Shown here: positions 15,671-24,940 of the stretch, piece by piece
Layout: every line of letters starts with the position of its first letter
How positions within the stretch are numbered: position 1 is the first letter of the stretch
From: Sphingomonas albertensis
GTDB lineage: Bacteria > Pseudomonadota > Alphaproteobacteria > Sphingomonadales > Sphingomonadaceae
Direction of reading: 5' to 3'
Length of the DNA stretch: 64,000 bases
Assembly (NCBI RefSeq): GCF_014358075.1
Contig: NZ_JACONT010000003.1
Coordinates: forward strand, 1-64,000
Position numbers and translations under genes: made by a program
Notes under the pieces: model-generated
The model's database searches: none
Told to the model about the DNA's origin: nothing
Seen by the model: only the letters and a program-made list of their open reading frames with translations

Positions 15671-15710
15671 CAGTCTGATAGTGACGGCAGCAAAAACCTG
15701 CCACACAAAG

Positions 15711-15742
15711 AAAAGGCCGCTCCGGTTTCCCGAAGCGGCCTG
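15711..15742 (-). terminator. Rho-independent terminator of the CsbD gene
   Basis: On the minus strand AGGCCGCT, a loop, and AGCGGCCT are followed by TTTC and further T bases. It lies about 20 bp after the CsbD stop codon. Confidence 0.8.
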
Positions 15743-15764
15743 TATTCCTGCATCAAGCTAAAGC

Positions 15765-15947
15765 TTAGATGTCGTCGCCGAGTGCGCCCTTGACGCTGCC
15801 CTTGACGTTCTGCGCAGTGCCCTTGGCCTGCTGCGCTTCGCCTTCGGCTACCAGCTTCTCGTTGTCGGTCGCCTTGCCGACGGCTTCCTTGACGTTGCCT
15901 GCAACCTTGTTGCCTGCTGCTGCGACCTTGTCGGTGAACTCGCCCAT
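15765..15947 (-). CDS. CsbD family protein
   Basis: A 60-residue hydrophilic protein of the CsbD family, general-stress proteins of unknown mechanism. It shows the repeated lysine/alanine-rich units KVAGNVKEAVGKATDNEKL and GEAQQAKGTAQNVKGSVKG. The ATG at 15947 is preferred because GGAGG stands just upstream; an in-frame ATG 11 codons earlier lacks one. A strong terminator follows, so it is probably a single-gene transcript. Stress induction is known for the family but no specific promoter was identified. Confidence 0.85.
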   Translation of the reverse strand: MGEFTDKVAAAGNKVAGNVKEAVGKATDNEKLVAEGEAQQAKGTAQNVKGSVKGALGDDI

Positions 15948-16071
15948 CAGAGCCTCCACTTGCTTTTGCGGACCCGCCAACCGGGCCGCTTGAACTTGCT
16001 AAGGTATAACGGCCGTCTTTACCGTGGGTTCCGTGACGTTTGCGTCATGACCTGCTTTGCGATCAGCCGGG

Positions 16072-17064
16072 TCAGATCAACCCCGCCAATGGGCTCGAAG
16101 GATCGGCATAGCGACGCTGGCCCATACGCCCGGCGCGGTACGCGAGGCGCCCCGATTCGACCGCCGCCTTCATCGCCGCCGCCATCATCAGAGGGTCCTT
16201 CGCCTCGGCGATCGCGGTGTTCATGAGCACCCCATCGCAGCCGAGCTCCATCGCCACCGCCGCATCGGACGCGGTGCCGACGCCGGCGTCGACCAGCACG
16301 GGCACCCCTGCCCCCTCGACGATCAGGCGGATCGTCACGCGGTTCTGGATTCCGAGGCCCGAGCCGATCGGTGCGCCCAGCGGCATGATCGCGACCGCGC
16401 CTGCATTCTCGAGGCGCTTGGTGGCGATCGGATCGTCGACGCAATAGACCATCGGCTTGAAGCCTTCATTGGCAAGGATCTCGGTCGCGCGCAACGTCTC
16501 GACCATGTCGGGATAGAGCGTCTTCGCCTCGCCGAGCACTTCGAGCTTTACCAGCTCCCAGCCGCCCGCCTCGCGCGCCAGCCGCAACGTGCGAATCGCC
16601 GATTCGGCATCGAAGCAACCCGCGGTATTGGGGAGGTAGGTGATCTTCTTCGGGTCGATGAAGTCGGTCAGCATCGGCGCGTTGCGATCCGACACGTTGA
16701 CGCGGCGGACGGCGACGGTGACGATCTCCGCGCCCGACGCCTCGACCGCGGCGGCGTTCTGCGCGAAATCCTTGTACTTGCCGGTGCCGACGATCAGCCG
16801 AGACGTGAAGGTCTGGCCTGCGACGGTCCAGCTGTCCTCATGGTCGCCACCACCGACGAAGTGGACGATCTCGAGGTCGTCACCGTCCTCGACCATGACG
16901 TCGGCCAGCGTCGAGCGCGGCACGACCTCCATGTTGCGCTCGACCGCGATCTTCTCGGGTACGAGGCCGAGTTCGGTCGCGAGTCCCGCGAGGCTCAACC
17001 CGGCAGTGACACGCTTGTGTTCGCCGTTGACGGTAATGGAGACGGTACCATCGGAGTGGGGCAT
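16072..17064 (-). CDS. thiG: ThiS-ThiG fusion: sulfur carrier and thiazole synthase
   Basis: A 330-residue fusion that builds the thiazole half of thiamine. Residues about 1-70 form a ThiS ubiquitin-like domain ([12 protein letters not shown] ... VHFVGGG), whose diglycine normally ends the protein but is here followed directly by the ThiG barrel. The barrel has [10 protein letters not shown], the Schiff-base lysine in LVKLEVLG and the phosphate loop [12 protein letters not shown]. Such fusions are known in alphaproteobacteria. The ATG at 17064 gives a normal ThiS start; the open frame reaches further up into repeat-like sequence. No TPP riboswitch consensus was seen in the leader. thiE is far away at 43.1 kb. 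Confidence 0.93.
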   Translation of the reverse strand: MPHSDGTVSITVNGEHKRVTAGLSLAGLATELGLVPEKIAVERNMEVVPRSTLADVMVEDGDDLEIVHFVGGGDHEDSWTVAGQTFTSRLIVGTGKYKDFAQNAAAVEASGAEIVTVAVRRVNVSDRNAPMLTDFIDPKKITYLPNTAGCFDAESAIRTLRLAREAGGWELVKLEVLGEAKTLYPDMVETLRATEILANEGFKPMVYCVDDPIATKRLENAGAVAIMPLGAPIGSGLGIQNRVTIRLIVEGAGVPVLVDAGVGTASDAAVAMELGCDGVLMNTAIAEAKDPLMMAAAMKAAVESGRLAYRAGRMGQRRYADPSSPLAGLI

Positions 17065-17234
17065 GCAAAACTTTCCGTTCGTTTCGAGCCCCTCGACATG
17101 GCTCGGGACAGGCTGATCGAGAAACCACCCGTCCGCTGCCGGTCTCATATCTCGACTTCGCTCGACACGAACGGGTAAGGGTGGGACGACGCATATAGGG
17201 GGTCGTTTGCAGCCCCCGCAACCAGGAGCTGCCC

Positions 17235-17681
17235 TTGCCAGATACCGTCACTGCGACAGTGTTCGTCCTGAACGGCCCCAACCTCAATTTGCTGGGAACG
17301 CGCGAGCCGGAGATCTATGGCGATGAGACGCTCGACGATATCGCCGGGATGCTGGAGGATCGCGCCCGCGAGCTCGACCTGGAGATCGACATGCGCCAGT
17401 CGAATCACGAGGGGCACCTCGTCGACTGGCTGCACGAGGCGCAGGCGCGCGGGGCAAAGGCCGTGATCCTCAACGCGGGTGCGTTCACGCATACCTCGGT
17501 CGCGGTGCACGACGCGATCAAGGGCGTGAAGACGCCGGTGATCGAAGTGCATCTTTCCAATCCCCACAAGCGTGAATCGTTCAGGCATGTGAGCCTGGTC
17601 GGCCAGGCGGCGAAGGGCACGATCGCCGGTTTCGGCGCGCTTTCGTATCTGCTCGCGCTTGAAGCCGTCGCACGGTTCTGA
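17235..17681 (+). CDS. aroQ: Type II 3-dehydroquinate dehydratase
   Basis: The third step of the shikimate pathway, converting 3-dehydroquinate to 3-dehydroshikimate. The 148-residue protein has the type II motifs [12 protein letters not shown] (catalytic Tyr), [20 protein letters not shown] and IEVHLSNPH. The start is TTG at 17235 with AGGAG seven bases upstream. accB follows after 14 bp, an aroQ-accB-accC order common in proteobacteria, so the three genes likely form one operon. Confidence 0.95.
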   Translation: MPDTVTATVFVLNGPNLNLLGTREPEIYGDETLDDIAGMLEDRARELDLEIDMRQSNHEGHLVDWLHEAQARGAKAVILNAGAFTHTSVAVHDAIKGVKTPVIEVHLSNPHKRESFRHVSLVGQAAKGTIAGFGALSYLLALEAVARF

Positions 17682-17695
17682 CAGGAGGCCCCGCC

Positions 17696-18184
17696 ATGAA
17701 CGATACAACCGAAAACACCGGTGCGATGCAGGTCGATGTGACCCTGGTGCGCCAGCTCGCCGAACTGCTCGACACCACGCAGCTGACCGAGATCGAAGTC
17801 GAGGACGGCTCGCGCCGCATTCGCGTCGCGCGCAAGGCCGCCCAAGCTGCCCCCGTCGCGCATTACGCGCCGGCGCCCGCTCCGGCCCCTGTCTCGGCAC
17901 CGCTGTCGATCCCGCAGGCCGAGGTCGGCGCGTCCGCTCCGGCGATCAGCGCTAGCGCGGTCAAGTCGCCGATGGTCGGCACCGTCTATCTCGCCGCCAA
18001 CCCCGAGGCGAAGCCGTTCTCGACGGTCGGCCAGAAGGTCAACGCCGGCGACACGCTGCTGATCATCGAGGCTATGAAGGTGATGAACACGATCGTAGCG
18101 CCGTCGGCCGGCACCGTGACCGCGATCCTGGTCGAGAACGGCCAGCCGGTCGAGTTCGACCAGCCGCTGGTCGTGGTCGAATAA
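17696..18184 (+). CDS. accB: Acetyl-CoA carboxylase biotin carboxyl carrier protein
   Basis: A 162-residue BCCP. The N-terminal region is followed by a Pro/Ala-rich linker (about residues 50-85) and the biotinyl domain with [11 protein letters not shown] carrying the biotinylated lysine. AGGAGG precedes the ATG. Its stop overlaps the accC start (TAATG), so both subunits are translated in step. Acts in malonyl-CoA formation, the first step of fatty acid synthesis. Confidence 0.96.
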   Translation: MNDTTENTGAMQVDVTLVRQLAELLDTTQLTEIEVEDGSRRIRVARKAAQAAPVAHYAPAPAPAPVSAPLSIPQAEVGASAPAISASAVKSPMVGTVYLAANPEAKPFSTVGQKVNAGDTLLIIEAMKVMNTIVAPSAGTVTAILVENGQPVEFDQPLVVVE

Positions 18185-19536
18185 TGCCGCAAATCAAGAA
18201 GCTGCTAATCGCGAATCGCGGCGAGATCGCGCTGCGGATCCACCGTGCCTGCCACGAGATGGGCATCAAGACGGTCGCGGTGCACTCGACCGCCGACGCC
18301 GACGCGATGCACGTGCGGCTCGCCGACGAGGCGATCTGCATCGGACCGCCGTCGGCCGCGGACAGCTATCTGAACATCCCGAACATCATCTCGGCGGCAG
18401 AGATCAGCGGCGCCGACGCGATCCATCCGGGCTACGGTTTTCTCAGCGAGAACGCGCAGTTCGCCGAGATCGTCGAGCTGCACAACATCCTTTTCGTCGG
18501 GCCCAAGCCCGAGCACATCCGCACGATGGGCGACAAGGTCCAGGCGAAGCGCACCGCGGGCGCGCTCGGGTTGCCGCTCGTCCCCGGTTCGGACGGCGCA
18601 ATCAGCGACATTGCCGAGGCAAAGGCGATCGCCGAGTCGATCGGCTATCCGGTGATCATCAAGGCGGCATCGGGCGGCGGTGGTCGCGGGATGAAGGTTG
18701 TCAACGATGCCGACGATCTCGAAACGCAGATGCAGCAGGCCGGCAGCGAGGCGAAGGCCGCGTTCGGCGACGCCACCGTCTACATGGAAAAATACCTCGG
18801 CAACCCGCGGCATATCGAATTCCAGATCTTCGGCGACGGTGAGGGTAACGCGATCCACCTGGGAGAGCGCGACTGCTCGTTGCAGCGCCGCCACCAGAAG
18901 GTGCTCGAGGAAGCCCCCTCGCCGATCATCACCGCCGAAGAACGCGAACGGATGGGCGGGATCGTCGCCAAGGCGATGGCCGACATGGGCTATCGCGGCG
19001 CGGGGACGATCGAGTTCCTGTGGGAAGCGGGCGAATTCTACTTCATCGAGATGAACACCCGGCTTCAGGTCGAACATCCGGTGACCGAGATGATCACCGG
19101 CCTCGATCTCGTTCGCGAACAGATCCGCGTCGCCGAGGGGCATCCGCTGACGCTGCGCCAGGAAGACGTGCAGTTCCGCGGCCATGCGATCGAATGCCGC
19201 ATCAACGCCGAGGACCCGCGTACCTTCGCGCCGTCGCCGGGGCTGGTGAAGGTGTATCATGCGCCGGGCGGGATGCATGTGCGCGTCGATAGCGGGCTGT
19301 ATGCGGGGTACCGCGTGCCGCCTTACTACGACTCGATGATCGCCAAGCTGATCGTCTACGGGACGACTCGGCAGGGTGCGCTGCGGCGGTTGCGGCGTGC
19401 GCTTGAGGAGATGGTGATCGAGGGCGTCACGACGACGATCCCGCTGCACCGTGCGCTGCTCGACGATCCCGAGTTCCAGGAAGGCGCGTACACGATCAAG
19501 TGGCTGGAAGAATGGTTAGCCAAGCAGGGGGCGTAA
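18184..19536 (+). CDS. accC: Acetyl-CoA carboxylase biotin carboxylase subunit
   Basis: The ATP-grasp enzyme that carboxylates biotin on AccB. The 450-residue protein starts [20 protein letters not shown], has the glycine-rich ATP loop [11 protein letters not shown] and the active-site block [16 protein letters not shown]. Length is standard for AccC. It overlaps accB by one base, and the gene ends just before a family C palindromic repeat. Confidence 0.97.
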   Translation: MPQIKKLLIANRGEIALRIHRACHEMGIKTVAVHSTADADAMHVRLADEAICIGPPSAADSYLNIPNIISAAEISGADAIHPGYGFLSENAQFAEIVELHNILFVGPKPEHIRTMGDKVQAKRTAGALGLPLVPGSDGAISDIAEAKAIAESIGYPVIIKAASGGGGRGMKVVNDADDLETQMQQAGSEAKAAFGDATVYMEKYLGNPRHIEFQIFGDGEGNAIHLGERDCSLQRRHQKVLEEAPSPIITAEERERMGGIVAKAMADMGYRGAGTIEFLWEAGEFYFIEMNTRLQVEHPVTEMITGLDLVREQIRVAEGHPLTLRQEDVQFRGHAIECRINAEDPRTFAPSPGLVKVYHAPGGMHVRVDSGLYAGYRVPPYYDSMIAKLIVYGTTRQGALRRLRRALEEMVIEGVTTTIPLHRALLDDPEFQEGAYTIKWLEEWLAKQGA

Positions 19537-19543
19537 GCGCCTG

Positions 19544-19656
19544 ACTTCCCCCCTCCCTGGAAGGGAGGGGCCGGGGGTAGGTCGGCTCGGGGCGGGCCGG
19601 ACATTCCCTCGAAACCGACCCACCCCCTACCCCTCCCTTCCAGGGAGGGGAGTTTT
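19544..19656. repeat. Palindromic repeat family C (intergenic copy)
   Basis: CTTCCCCCCTCCCTGGAAGG and CCCTCCCTTCCAGGGAGGGG are the outer arms, with GGGGGTAGGTCGG and CCGACCCACCCCCTAC inside. This is the same unit that sits inside the desulfurase gene at 6686-6802. Confidence 0.85.
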
Positions 19657-19668
19657 GACGGAGCATTC

Positions 19669-20004
19669 GTGAAGGCGACGATCTACCACAACCCGCGTTG
19701 CTCCAAGTCCCGCGAGGCGCTCGCCCTGCTGCAGGAGGCAGGAGCGGATGTCGCCATCGTCGAATATCTGAAGAACCCTCCGTCCCGCGCGGAGCTCGTC
19801 CGCCTTTACGATCGGGCAGGCATGACACCGCGCCAGGGCCTTCGCATGGCAGAGGATGGCGCCAAGTCGGTCAAGCACGGCGACGCCGAGGCGATCCTCG
19901 AGGCGATGATGATCGATCCCTTGCTGATTGAGCGCCCGCTGGTCGAGACCGACAAGGGCGTCCGGCTCGGACGCCCGATCGCGCGGCTGCACGAAATCCT
20001 GTGA
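19669..20004 (+). CDS. Arsenate reductase ArsC family protein
   Basis: A 111-residue thioredoxin-fold protein of the glutaredoxin-coupled ArsC/Spx-like family. The nucleophile is Cys11 in NPRCSKSREAL, and arginines in KNPPSRAEL, LIERPLVE and RLGRP match those that bind arsenate in ArsC. It starts with GTG preceded by GGAG, directly after a palindromic repeat. No arsenite pump or ArsR regulator is near, so a housekeeping or YffB-like role is equally possible. Confidence 0.85.
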   Translation: MKATIYHNPRCSKSREALALLQEAGADVAIVEYLKNPPSRAELVRLYDRAGMTPRQGLRMAEDGAKSVKHGDAEAILEAMMIDPLLIERPLVETDKGVRLGRPIARLHEIL

Positions 20005-20032
20005 TCGGCTCCCCTGCCCTTGGATTGCGCAC

Positions 20033-20047
20033 GCACCGGCCAGGTGC
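20033..20047 (+). promoter_or_regulatory. NtrC-type binding site
   Basis: GCACC-GGCCA-GGTGC is a full inverted repeat of the NtrC consensus GCACC-N5-GGTGC. Its centre lies about 90 bp before the predicted start of transcription for glnB, a usual place for an activator of a sigma-54 promoter. Confidence 0.7.
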
Positions 20048-20065
20048 CGCAATTTCGGGCAGTGA

Positions 20066-20524
<459 letters not shown>

Positions 20525-20668
20525 TTTTTAGTCCCGCATATTGCGTTGACGACGAGTGATGACATCGTCATTTGACGCGGCGCAACATTGTGTGGAAATC
20601 TCAACCCATACCGCAATTAGATTCCCCGCATGACGTGGGCGAAGTCTCAAAAACGAAGGGCAAGCATC

Positions 20669-22081
20669 ATGGCGAATTCGGCCTCCGACGTTCTCAAGAT
20701 GATCAAGGACCAGGAGATCGAGTGGGTCGATCTGCGGTTCACCGATCCCAAGGGCAAGTGGCAGCATCTGACGATGGTCGCGAGCCTGATCGGCGAAGAC
20801 GAGCTGACCGACGGCCTGATGTTCGACGGCTCGTCGATCGAGGGCTGGAAGGCGATCAACGAGAGCGACATGACGCTCAAGCCCGATCTCGACGCGGTCT
20901 ATGTCGATCCGTTCTCGGCGACGCCGATGATGATCCTGATCTGTGACATCGCCGATCCGTCGACCGGCGAGCTGTATTCGCGCGATCCCCGCTCGACCGC
21001 CAAGCGCGCCGAGGCGTATCTGCTGACCACCGGCGTCGGCGACACCGTGTATGTCGGCCCCGAAGCCGAATTCTTCATGTTCGACGACGTCCGCTTCGAG
21101 AACAGCTATTCGACCAGCTACTACAAGATCGACGACATCGAGCTGCCGGGCAATTCGGGTCGCGAATATGAGGGCGGCAACCTCGGTCACCGTCCGCGCG
21201 CAAAGGGCGGCTATTTCCCGGTCGCACCGGTCGACTCGGCCGTCGACATCCGCGGCGAGATGGTCTCGACGATGATCGAGATGGGCCTACCCTGCGACAA
21301 GCATCACCACGAAGTCGCGGCCGCACAGCATGAGCTGGGCCTGACCTTCGGCACGCTGACGCAGACCGCGGATCGCATGCAGATCTACAAGTACGTCGTC
21401 CACCAGGTCGCGCATGCGTACGGCAAGACGGCGACGTTCATGCCCAAGCCGATCAAGGAGGACAACGGTTCGGGGATGCACACGCATTTCTCGATCTGGG
21501 ACGGCAAGACGCCGCTGTTCGCCGGCAACGGCTATGCGGGCCTGAGCGACATGTGCCTGTATTTCATCGGCGGCATCATCAAGCACGCCAAGGCGGTCAA
21601 CGCGTTCACCAACCCGTCGACCAACAGCTACAAGCGCCTCGTCCCCGGTTACGAAGCACCGGTGTTGCTCGCCTACTCTGCGCGCAACCGCTCGGCATCG
21701 TGCCGCATTCCGTACGGCACCGGCCCTAAGGCGAAGCGCGTCGAAGTGCGCTTCCCGGATGCGCTGGCCAACCCGTATCTCGCTTATGCGGCGCTGATGA
21801 TGGCCGGCATGGACGGCATCCTCAACAAGATCCACCCGGGCGAGGCGATGGACAAGAACCTGTACGACCTGCCGCCGGCAGAGCTCGCACAGGTCCCGAC
21901 CGTCGCGGGTTCGCTCCGCGAGGCGCTCGACTGCCTGCTTGCCGATCACGACTTCCTGCTGAAGGGCGACGTGTTCTCGAAGGATCAGATCGAGAGCTAT
22001 GTCGAAATCAAGCGCGCCGAGGTCGCGCGCTGGGAGATGACGCCGAGCCCGGTCGAGTATGACATGTACTACAGCGGATAA
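20669..22081 (+). CDS. glnA: Glutamine synthetase, type I
   Basis: Makes glutamine from glutamate, ammonia and ATP. The 470-residue protein shows the GS signatures [12 protein letters not shown], the metal-binding glutamates in [24 protein letters not shown] and the adenylylation-site Tyr in [10 protein letters not shown], which marks the GSI-beta type controlled by GlnE. The ATG at 20669 gives the normal N-terminus; the open frame upstream adds 13 residues without support. A terminator follows at 22188. Nitrogen control through the upstream glnB promoter is inferred. Confidence 0.97.
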   Translation: MANSASDVLKMIKDQEIEWVDLRFTDPKGKWQHLTMVASLIGEDELTDGLMFDGSSIEGWKAINESDMTLKPDLDAVYVDPFSATPMMILICDIADPSTGELYSRDPRSTAKRAEAYLLTTGVGDTVYVGPEAEFFMFDDVRFENSYSTSYYKIDDIELPGNSGREYEGGNLGHRPRAKGGYFPVAPVDSAVDIRGEMVSTMIEMGLPCDKHHHEVAAAQHELGLTFGTLTQTADRMQIYKYVVHQVAHAYGKTATFMPKPIKEDNGSGMHTHFSIWDGKTPLFAGNGYAGLSDMCLYFIGGIIKHAKAVNAFTNPSTNSYKRLVPGYEAPVLLAYSARNRSASCRIPYGTGPKAKRVEVRFPDALANPYLAYAALMMAGMDGILNKIHPGEAMDKNLYDLPPAELAQVPTVAGSLREALDCLLADHDFLLKGDVFSKDQIESYVEIKRAEVARWEMTPSPVEYDMYYSG

Positions 22082-22187
22082 GGCGCGACCACGCTCGCGC
22101 CGATCCGCGCAGCGGATATCCGCTGTCGGCCGGCGTCGCGAGTAGCGACGACCGACGGCGTGGCTTCGCCACGTCGCTGATTGATAC

Positions 22188-22220
22188 AAGGGCGCCCGGA
22201 GCAATCCGAGCGCCCTTTTT
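22188..22220 (+). terminator. Rho-independent terminator of glnA
   Basis: AAGGGCGC (22188-22195) pairs with GCGCCCTT (22210-22217) and a run of T follows. It stands about 105 bp after the glnA stop. Confidence 0.8.
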
Positions 22221-22564
22221 CGTAGATCCTCCCCTGCAAGGGGGGGTGGCTGGCGCAGCCGGGAAGGCATACTGGCTGACCGTGCGATAGGAGCGCGAGC
22301 GGTAGAGGATATGGATCCCCGCCTGCGCGGGGATGACGATGGGGCTGGGAATGGGGGTTGGGAATGACGAAAAGGTATTGGCTCGAGTGCGTCCGCGCCG
22401 AGCTTGTTTCCCCGCGAAGGCGGGGATCCAGTCTGGGCTCCCGCCTTCGCGGGAGAACTGGAAGGAGTAGCCTCGGTTAACTTCGCGGGTGGGCTCCGAT
22501 TGATCGACTGCTCCCGCCACCCATATCCCTCCCGAGAGACCTCCCCAAAACCCAAGGAACACCC
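22221..22564. other. Gene-free interval filled with repeat fragments
   Basis: This stretch has no credible gene. It holds a partial family D repeat (GATCCTCCCCTGCAAGGGGG, about 22226-22262), a half unit GGATCCCCGCCTGCGCGGGGATGA (about 22314-22336), and a complete family A repeat at 22405-22458, before the leader of the ABC1 kinase gene. Confidence 0.7.
22405..22458. repeat. Palindromic repeat family A (intergenic copy)
   Basis: TTTCCCCGCGAAGGCGGGGA, a central TCCAGTCTGGG, and CTCCCGCCTTCGCGGGAGAAC. It lies between glnA and the ABC1 kinase gene. Confidence 0.8.
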
Positions 22565-23902
22565 GTGACCGAAGACAGCGGCAACAGCGCCGGACGCGCG
22601 ATCCCGAGCGGTCGTCTCGCCCGCCTCGGCGTCTTCGGGAAACTCGCAGGCGGGGTCGCCGGCGGGGTAGTCGCCGAGGGCGCGCGTCGGCTTGCCAGCG
22701 GCGAACGCCCCAGGATTGGCGACCTCCTCCTCACCCCCGCCAACGCCACGCGAGTCGCCGACCAGCTCTCCCACCTCCGCGGTGCCGCGATGAAGCTGGG
22801 GCAGATGATCTCGATGGACGCGGGCGACATGCTGCCGCCCGAACTCGCGACGATCCTCGCGCGGTTGCGCAACAACGCACACCACATGCCGCCGCAGCAG
22901 CTCGACCGCGTGCTCGCCGCCGAATGGGGTAAGGACTGGCGCCGCCGTTTCGCGCATTTCCAGGCGCACCCGGTCGCTGCCGCCTCGATCGGTCAGGTCC
23001 ATCGTGCTCGACTGCCGGATGGGACAGAGCTGGCGATCAAGGTCCAATATCCCGGCGTGAAGGAGAGCATCGACGCGGATGTCGACAACGTTGCGACGCT
23101 GCTCCGCGTGTCGGGGATGCTGCCCAAGTCGCTCGACATCGCGCCGCTGCTCGACGAGGCGAAGAAGCAGCTCCACGAGGAAGCCGATTACCTCCGCGAG
23201 GCGCAGATGCTCGCGCGCTACGGCGATCTGCTCGCCGACCAGCCACAGTTCGTCGTCCCCAAGCTCCATTCCGATCTCACCACGCCCCGCGTCCTCGCGA
23301 TGAGCTTCGTGACCGGCGTTCCGGTCGAGACATTGGAGACCGCGCCGCAGGACGTCCGCGACCGCGTGATGCACGACCTGATCTCGCTCGTGCTGCGCGA
23401 ACTGTTCGATTGGCGGCTGATGCAAACCGATCCGAACTTCGCCAACTATCGCTGGCAGCCCGAGACCGAGAAGCTGGTCCTGCTCGATTTCGGCGCCGCC
23501 CGCCCCCTGCCCGCCGAAACCGGCGAAGGCTATCGCCGACTCCTCGCCGCGGCGCTGGCGGGCGACCGCGATGCCGTACGCGAGGCCGCCATCGCCGCCG
23601 GGTTCCTCGGCGAAGCGGCGGTGCTGCAACACCGCGCGCTGGTCGACCGGATGATCGACGTGATCCTCGTCGAGCTCGCCAAGCCCGGTCCGTTCGACTT
23701 CGGCGACCGCGCATTCGTCGGCGTGCTGCGCGAACAGGGGACTGAGATCGCGCGCGACCGCGATACGTGGCACCTGCCGCCGATCGACACGCTGTTCGTC
23801 CAGCGCAAGATCAGCGGCACCGCGCTGCTCGCCGCGCGGTTGAAGGCGCAGGTCGACGTCCGCGCAATGGTCGCCGCCTATTGCGCGGACGATCGACCGT
23901 GA
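22565..23902 (+). CDS. ABC1/AarF (UbiB/COQ8-like) family protein kinase-like protein
   Basis: A 445-residue member of the ABC1 atypical kinase family, whose members support ubiquinone synthesis. The diagnostic KxGQ motif is in AAMKLGQMISMD, the Ala-rich nucleotide loop in AAASIGQVHRARLPDG, the ATP lysine in LAIKVQYPG and the metal DFG as LLDFGAA. It starts with GTG after AAGGA. It lacks the C-terminal membrane helices typical of UbiB and is shorter, so it is more like the ADCK-type paralogues. Role in quinone or lipid metabolism is inferred from the family only. Confidence 0.9.
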   Translation: MTEDSGNSAGRAIPSGRLARLGVFGKLAGGVAGGVVAEGARRLASGERPRIGDLLLTPANATRVADQLSHLRGAAMKLGQMISMDAGDMLPPELATILARLRNNAHHMPPQQLDRVLAAEWGKDWRRRFAHFQAHPVAAASIGQVHRARLPDGTELAIKVQYPGVKESIDADVDNVATLLRVSGMLPKSLDIAPLLDEAKKQLHEEADYLREAQMLARYGDLLADQPQFVVPKLHSDLTTPRVLAMSFVTGVPVETLETAPQDVRDRVMHDLISLVLRELFDWRLMQTDPNFANYRWQPETEKLVLLDFGAARPLPAETGEGYRRLLAAALAGDRDAVREAAIAAGFLGEAAVLQHRALVDRMIDVILVELAKPGPFDFGDRAFVGVLREQGTEIARDRDTWHLPPIDTLFVQRKISGTALLAARLKAQVDVRAMVAAYCADDRP

Positions 23903-23905
23903 CGC

Positions 23906-24940
23906 CTACCGCAACCGGAGCGCCTTTCGGACCGCGTCCCAGCTGACATATTTGAAGTTCTGCGTGGCGGGGGCGTTGTCTCCGTCCTGCGCTACCAGCA
24001 GGCCTCGGGGATAGGCCGCACCGAAATCGCCGAGCATCAGGTCGATGCCATCGGTGTCGCTGGTGCCGTCGATGTCGCCGCTTCCGATCCGAAAACGGCC
24101 GACATAGGTGACGCCCGGCAGGCGGTAGAGCGCGTAGGCGTTGTCGCCTTGGCTCGACACGACGAGATTGCCGCCAGTCCTGCCCGACGGTGCGAGCGCG
24201 AGGCCTTCGGCGTCGGCGACCAGCGTCTTGCCGTCGACCTTTGCGATCGGCGTTGCAGTGACCGAAGCCGATGGGTCGGCATCGAACCGCCAGAGCCCGA
24301 CATCCTCTTCCGCGACATAAAGCTGACCGGTGCGATCGTCGACGACGCAGCCTTCCGACTGGGTGCCGAGCTTCATCGAGCGGACCGTGGTGACCTTTGG
24401 CGCCGTCCCGGACAGGTCGATCGCGACCTGGTCGATGCGGCCGTCCTTCAGCACGACGAAGCCGAACAACGCCTTGTCGCTGGCACGGGTCCAGAGGCAC
24501 ATGCCGTACGCCTCGCCCGCGCCGACCGGGAAGCGGCCGAGCGGGACGAGCTTTGCCGCCGCGGTGTCGAGCGTGAACAGCGAGACGTGCGCGGTATCGA
24601 CGTCGGCACGATCGCTCGCGGCTGCGATCACGCGTCCTCCAGATTTGGCCCCGAGATCGCGCAGATCGACGTTGTTGAGGCGCGCGGCGGACGTGAAGCT
24701 CAGCCGCTTGCCCGTCAGGCTGTAGACGTGGATGCCGGCCTTCTTGTCGGTGCCGATCACGAGGCTTTTCGACGGATCGGCCGCGTTGCGCCAGATCGCG
24801 GGGTCGTCAGCGGCATCGGCCGCGGTATCGACCGGATCGGTCTCCGCGGTTGCAGCGACCATCGGCGCCTCGACCGCCACCGGGGTCGAGGTCGTCGCGC
24901 AGCTCGCCAGCAACAACGCCGCAAAGGGAAGCGCCCGCAT
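23906..24940 (-). CDS. Beta-propeller phytase, lipoprotein
   Basis: A 344-residue 3-phytase of the beta-propeller class, releasing phosphate from phytate. The N-terminus MRALPFAALLLASC is a lipoprotein signal with lipobox Cys14, so the enzyme should be anchored to a membrane facing the periplasm or outside. Family blocks include DDPAIWRNAADPSKSLVIGTDK, VYSLTGKRL, GMCLWTR, SEGCVVDDRTGQLYVAEED and AYPRGLLVAQDGDN, with many Asp/Glu residues for calcium. Its ATG overlaps the TonB receptor stop by one base (TGATG), so the two form an operon headed by a Pho box. Confidence 0.93.
   Translation of the reverse strand: MRALPFAALLLASCATTSTPVAVEAPMVAATAETDPVDTAADAADDPAIWRNAADPSKSLVIGTDKKAGIHVYSLTGKRLSFTSAARLNNVDLRDLGAKSGGRVIAAASDRADVDTAHVSLFTLDTAAAKLVPLGRFPVGAGEAYGMCLWTRASDKALFGFVVLKDGRIDQVAIDLSGTAPKVTTVRSMKLGTQSEGCVVDDRTGQLYVAEEDVGLWRFDADPSASVTATPIAKVDGKTLVADAEGLALAPSGRTGGNLVVSSQGDNAYALYRLPGVTYVGRFRIGSGDIDGTSDTDGIDLMLGDFGAAYPRGLLVAQDGDNAPATQNFKYVSWDAVRKALRLR

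Noticed and set aside
15488..15706. N-terminal extension of the HAD phosphatase
   Set aside because: The extra residues are translation of a palindromic repeat, and the domain starts normally at the ATG at 15487.
17065..17234. TPP riboswitch before ThiSG
   Set aside because: No CTGAGA or ACCTGATC-type core is visible on the minus strand; the region is mostly repeat-like sequence (CTTCGCTCGACACGAACGG type).
21287..23773. 828-codon open frame on the minus strand
   Set aside because: It is antisense to glnA and the ABC1 kinase gene and crosses the glnA terminator and several repeats.
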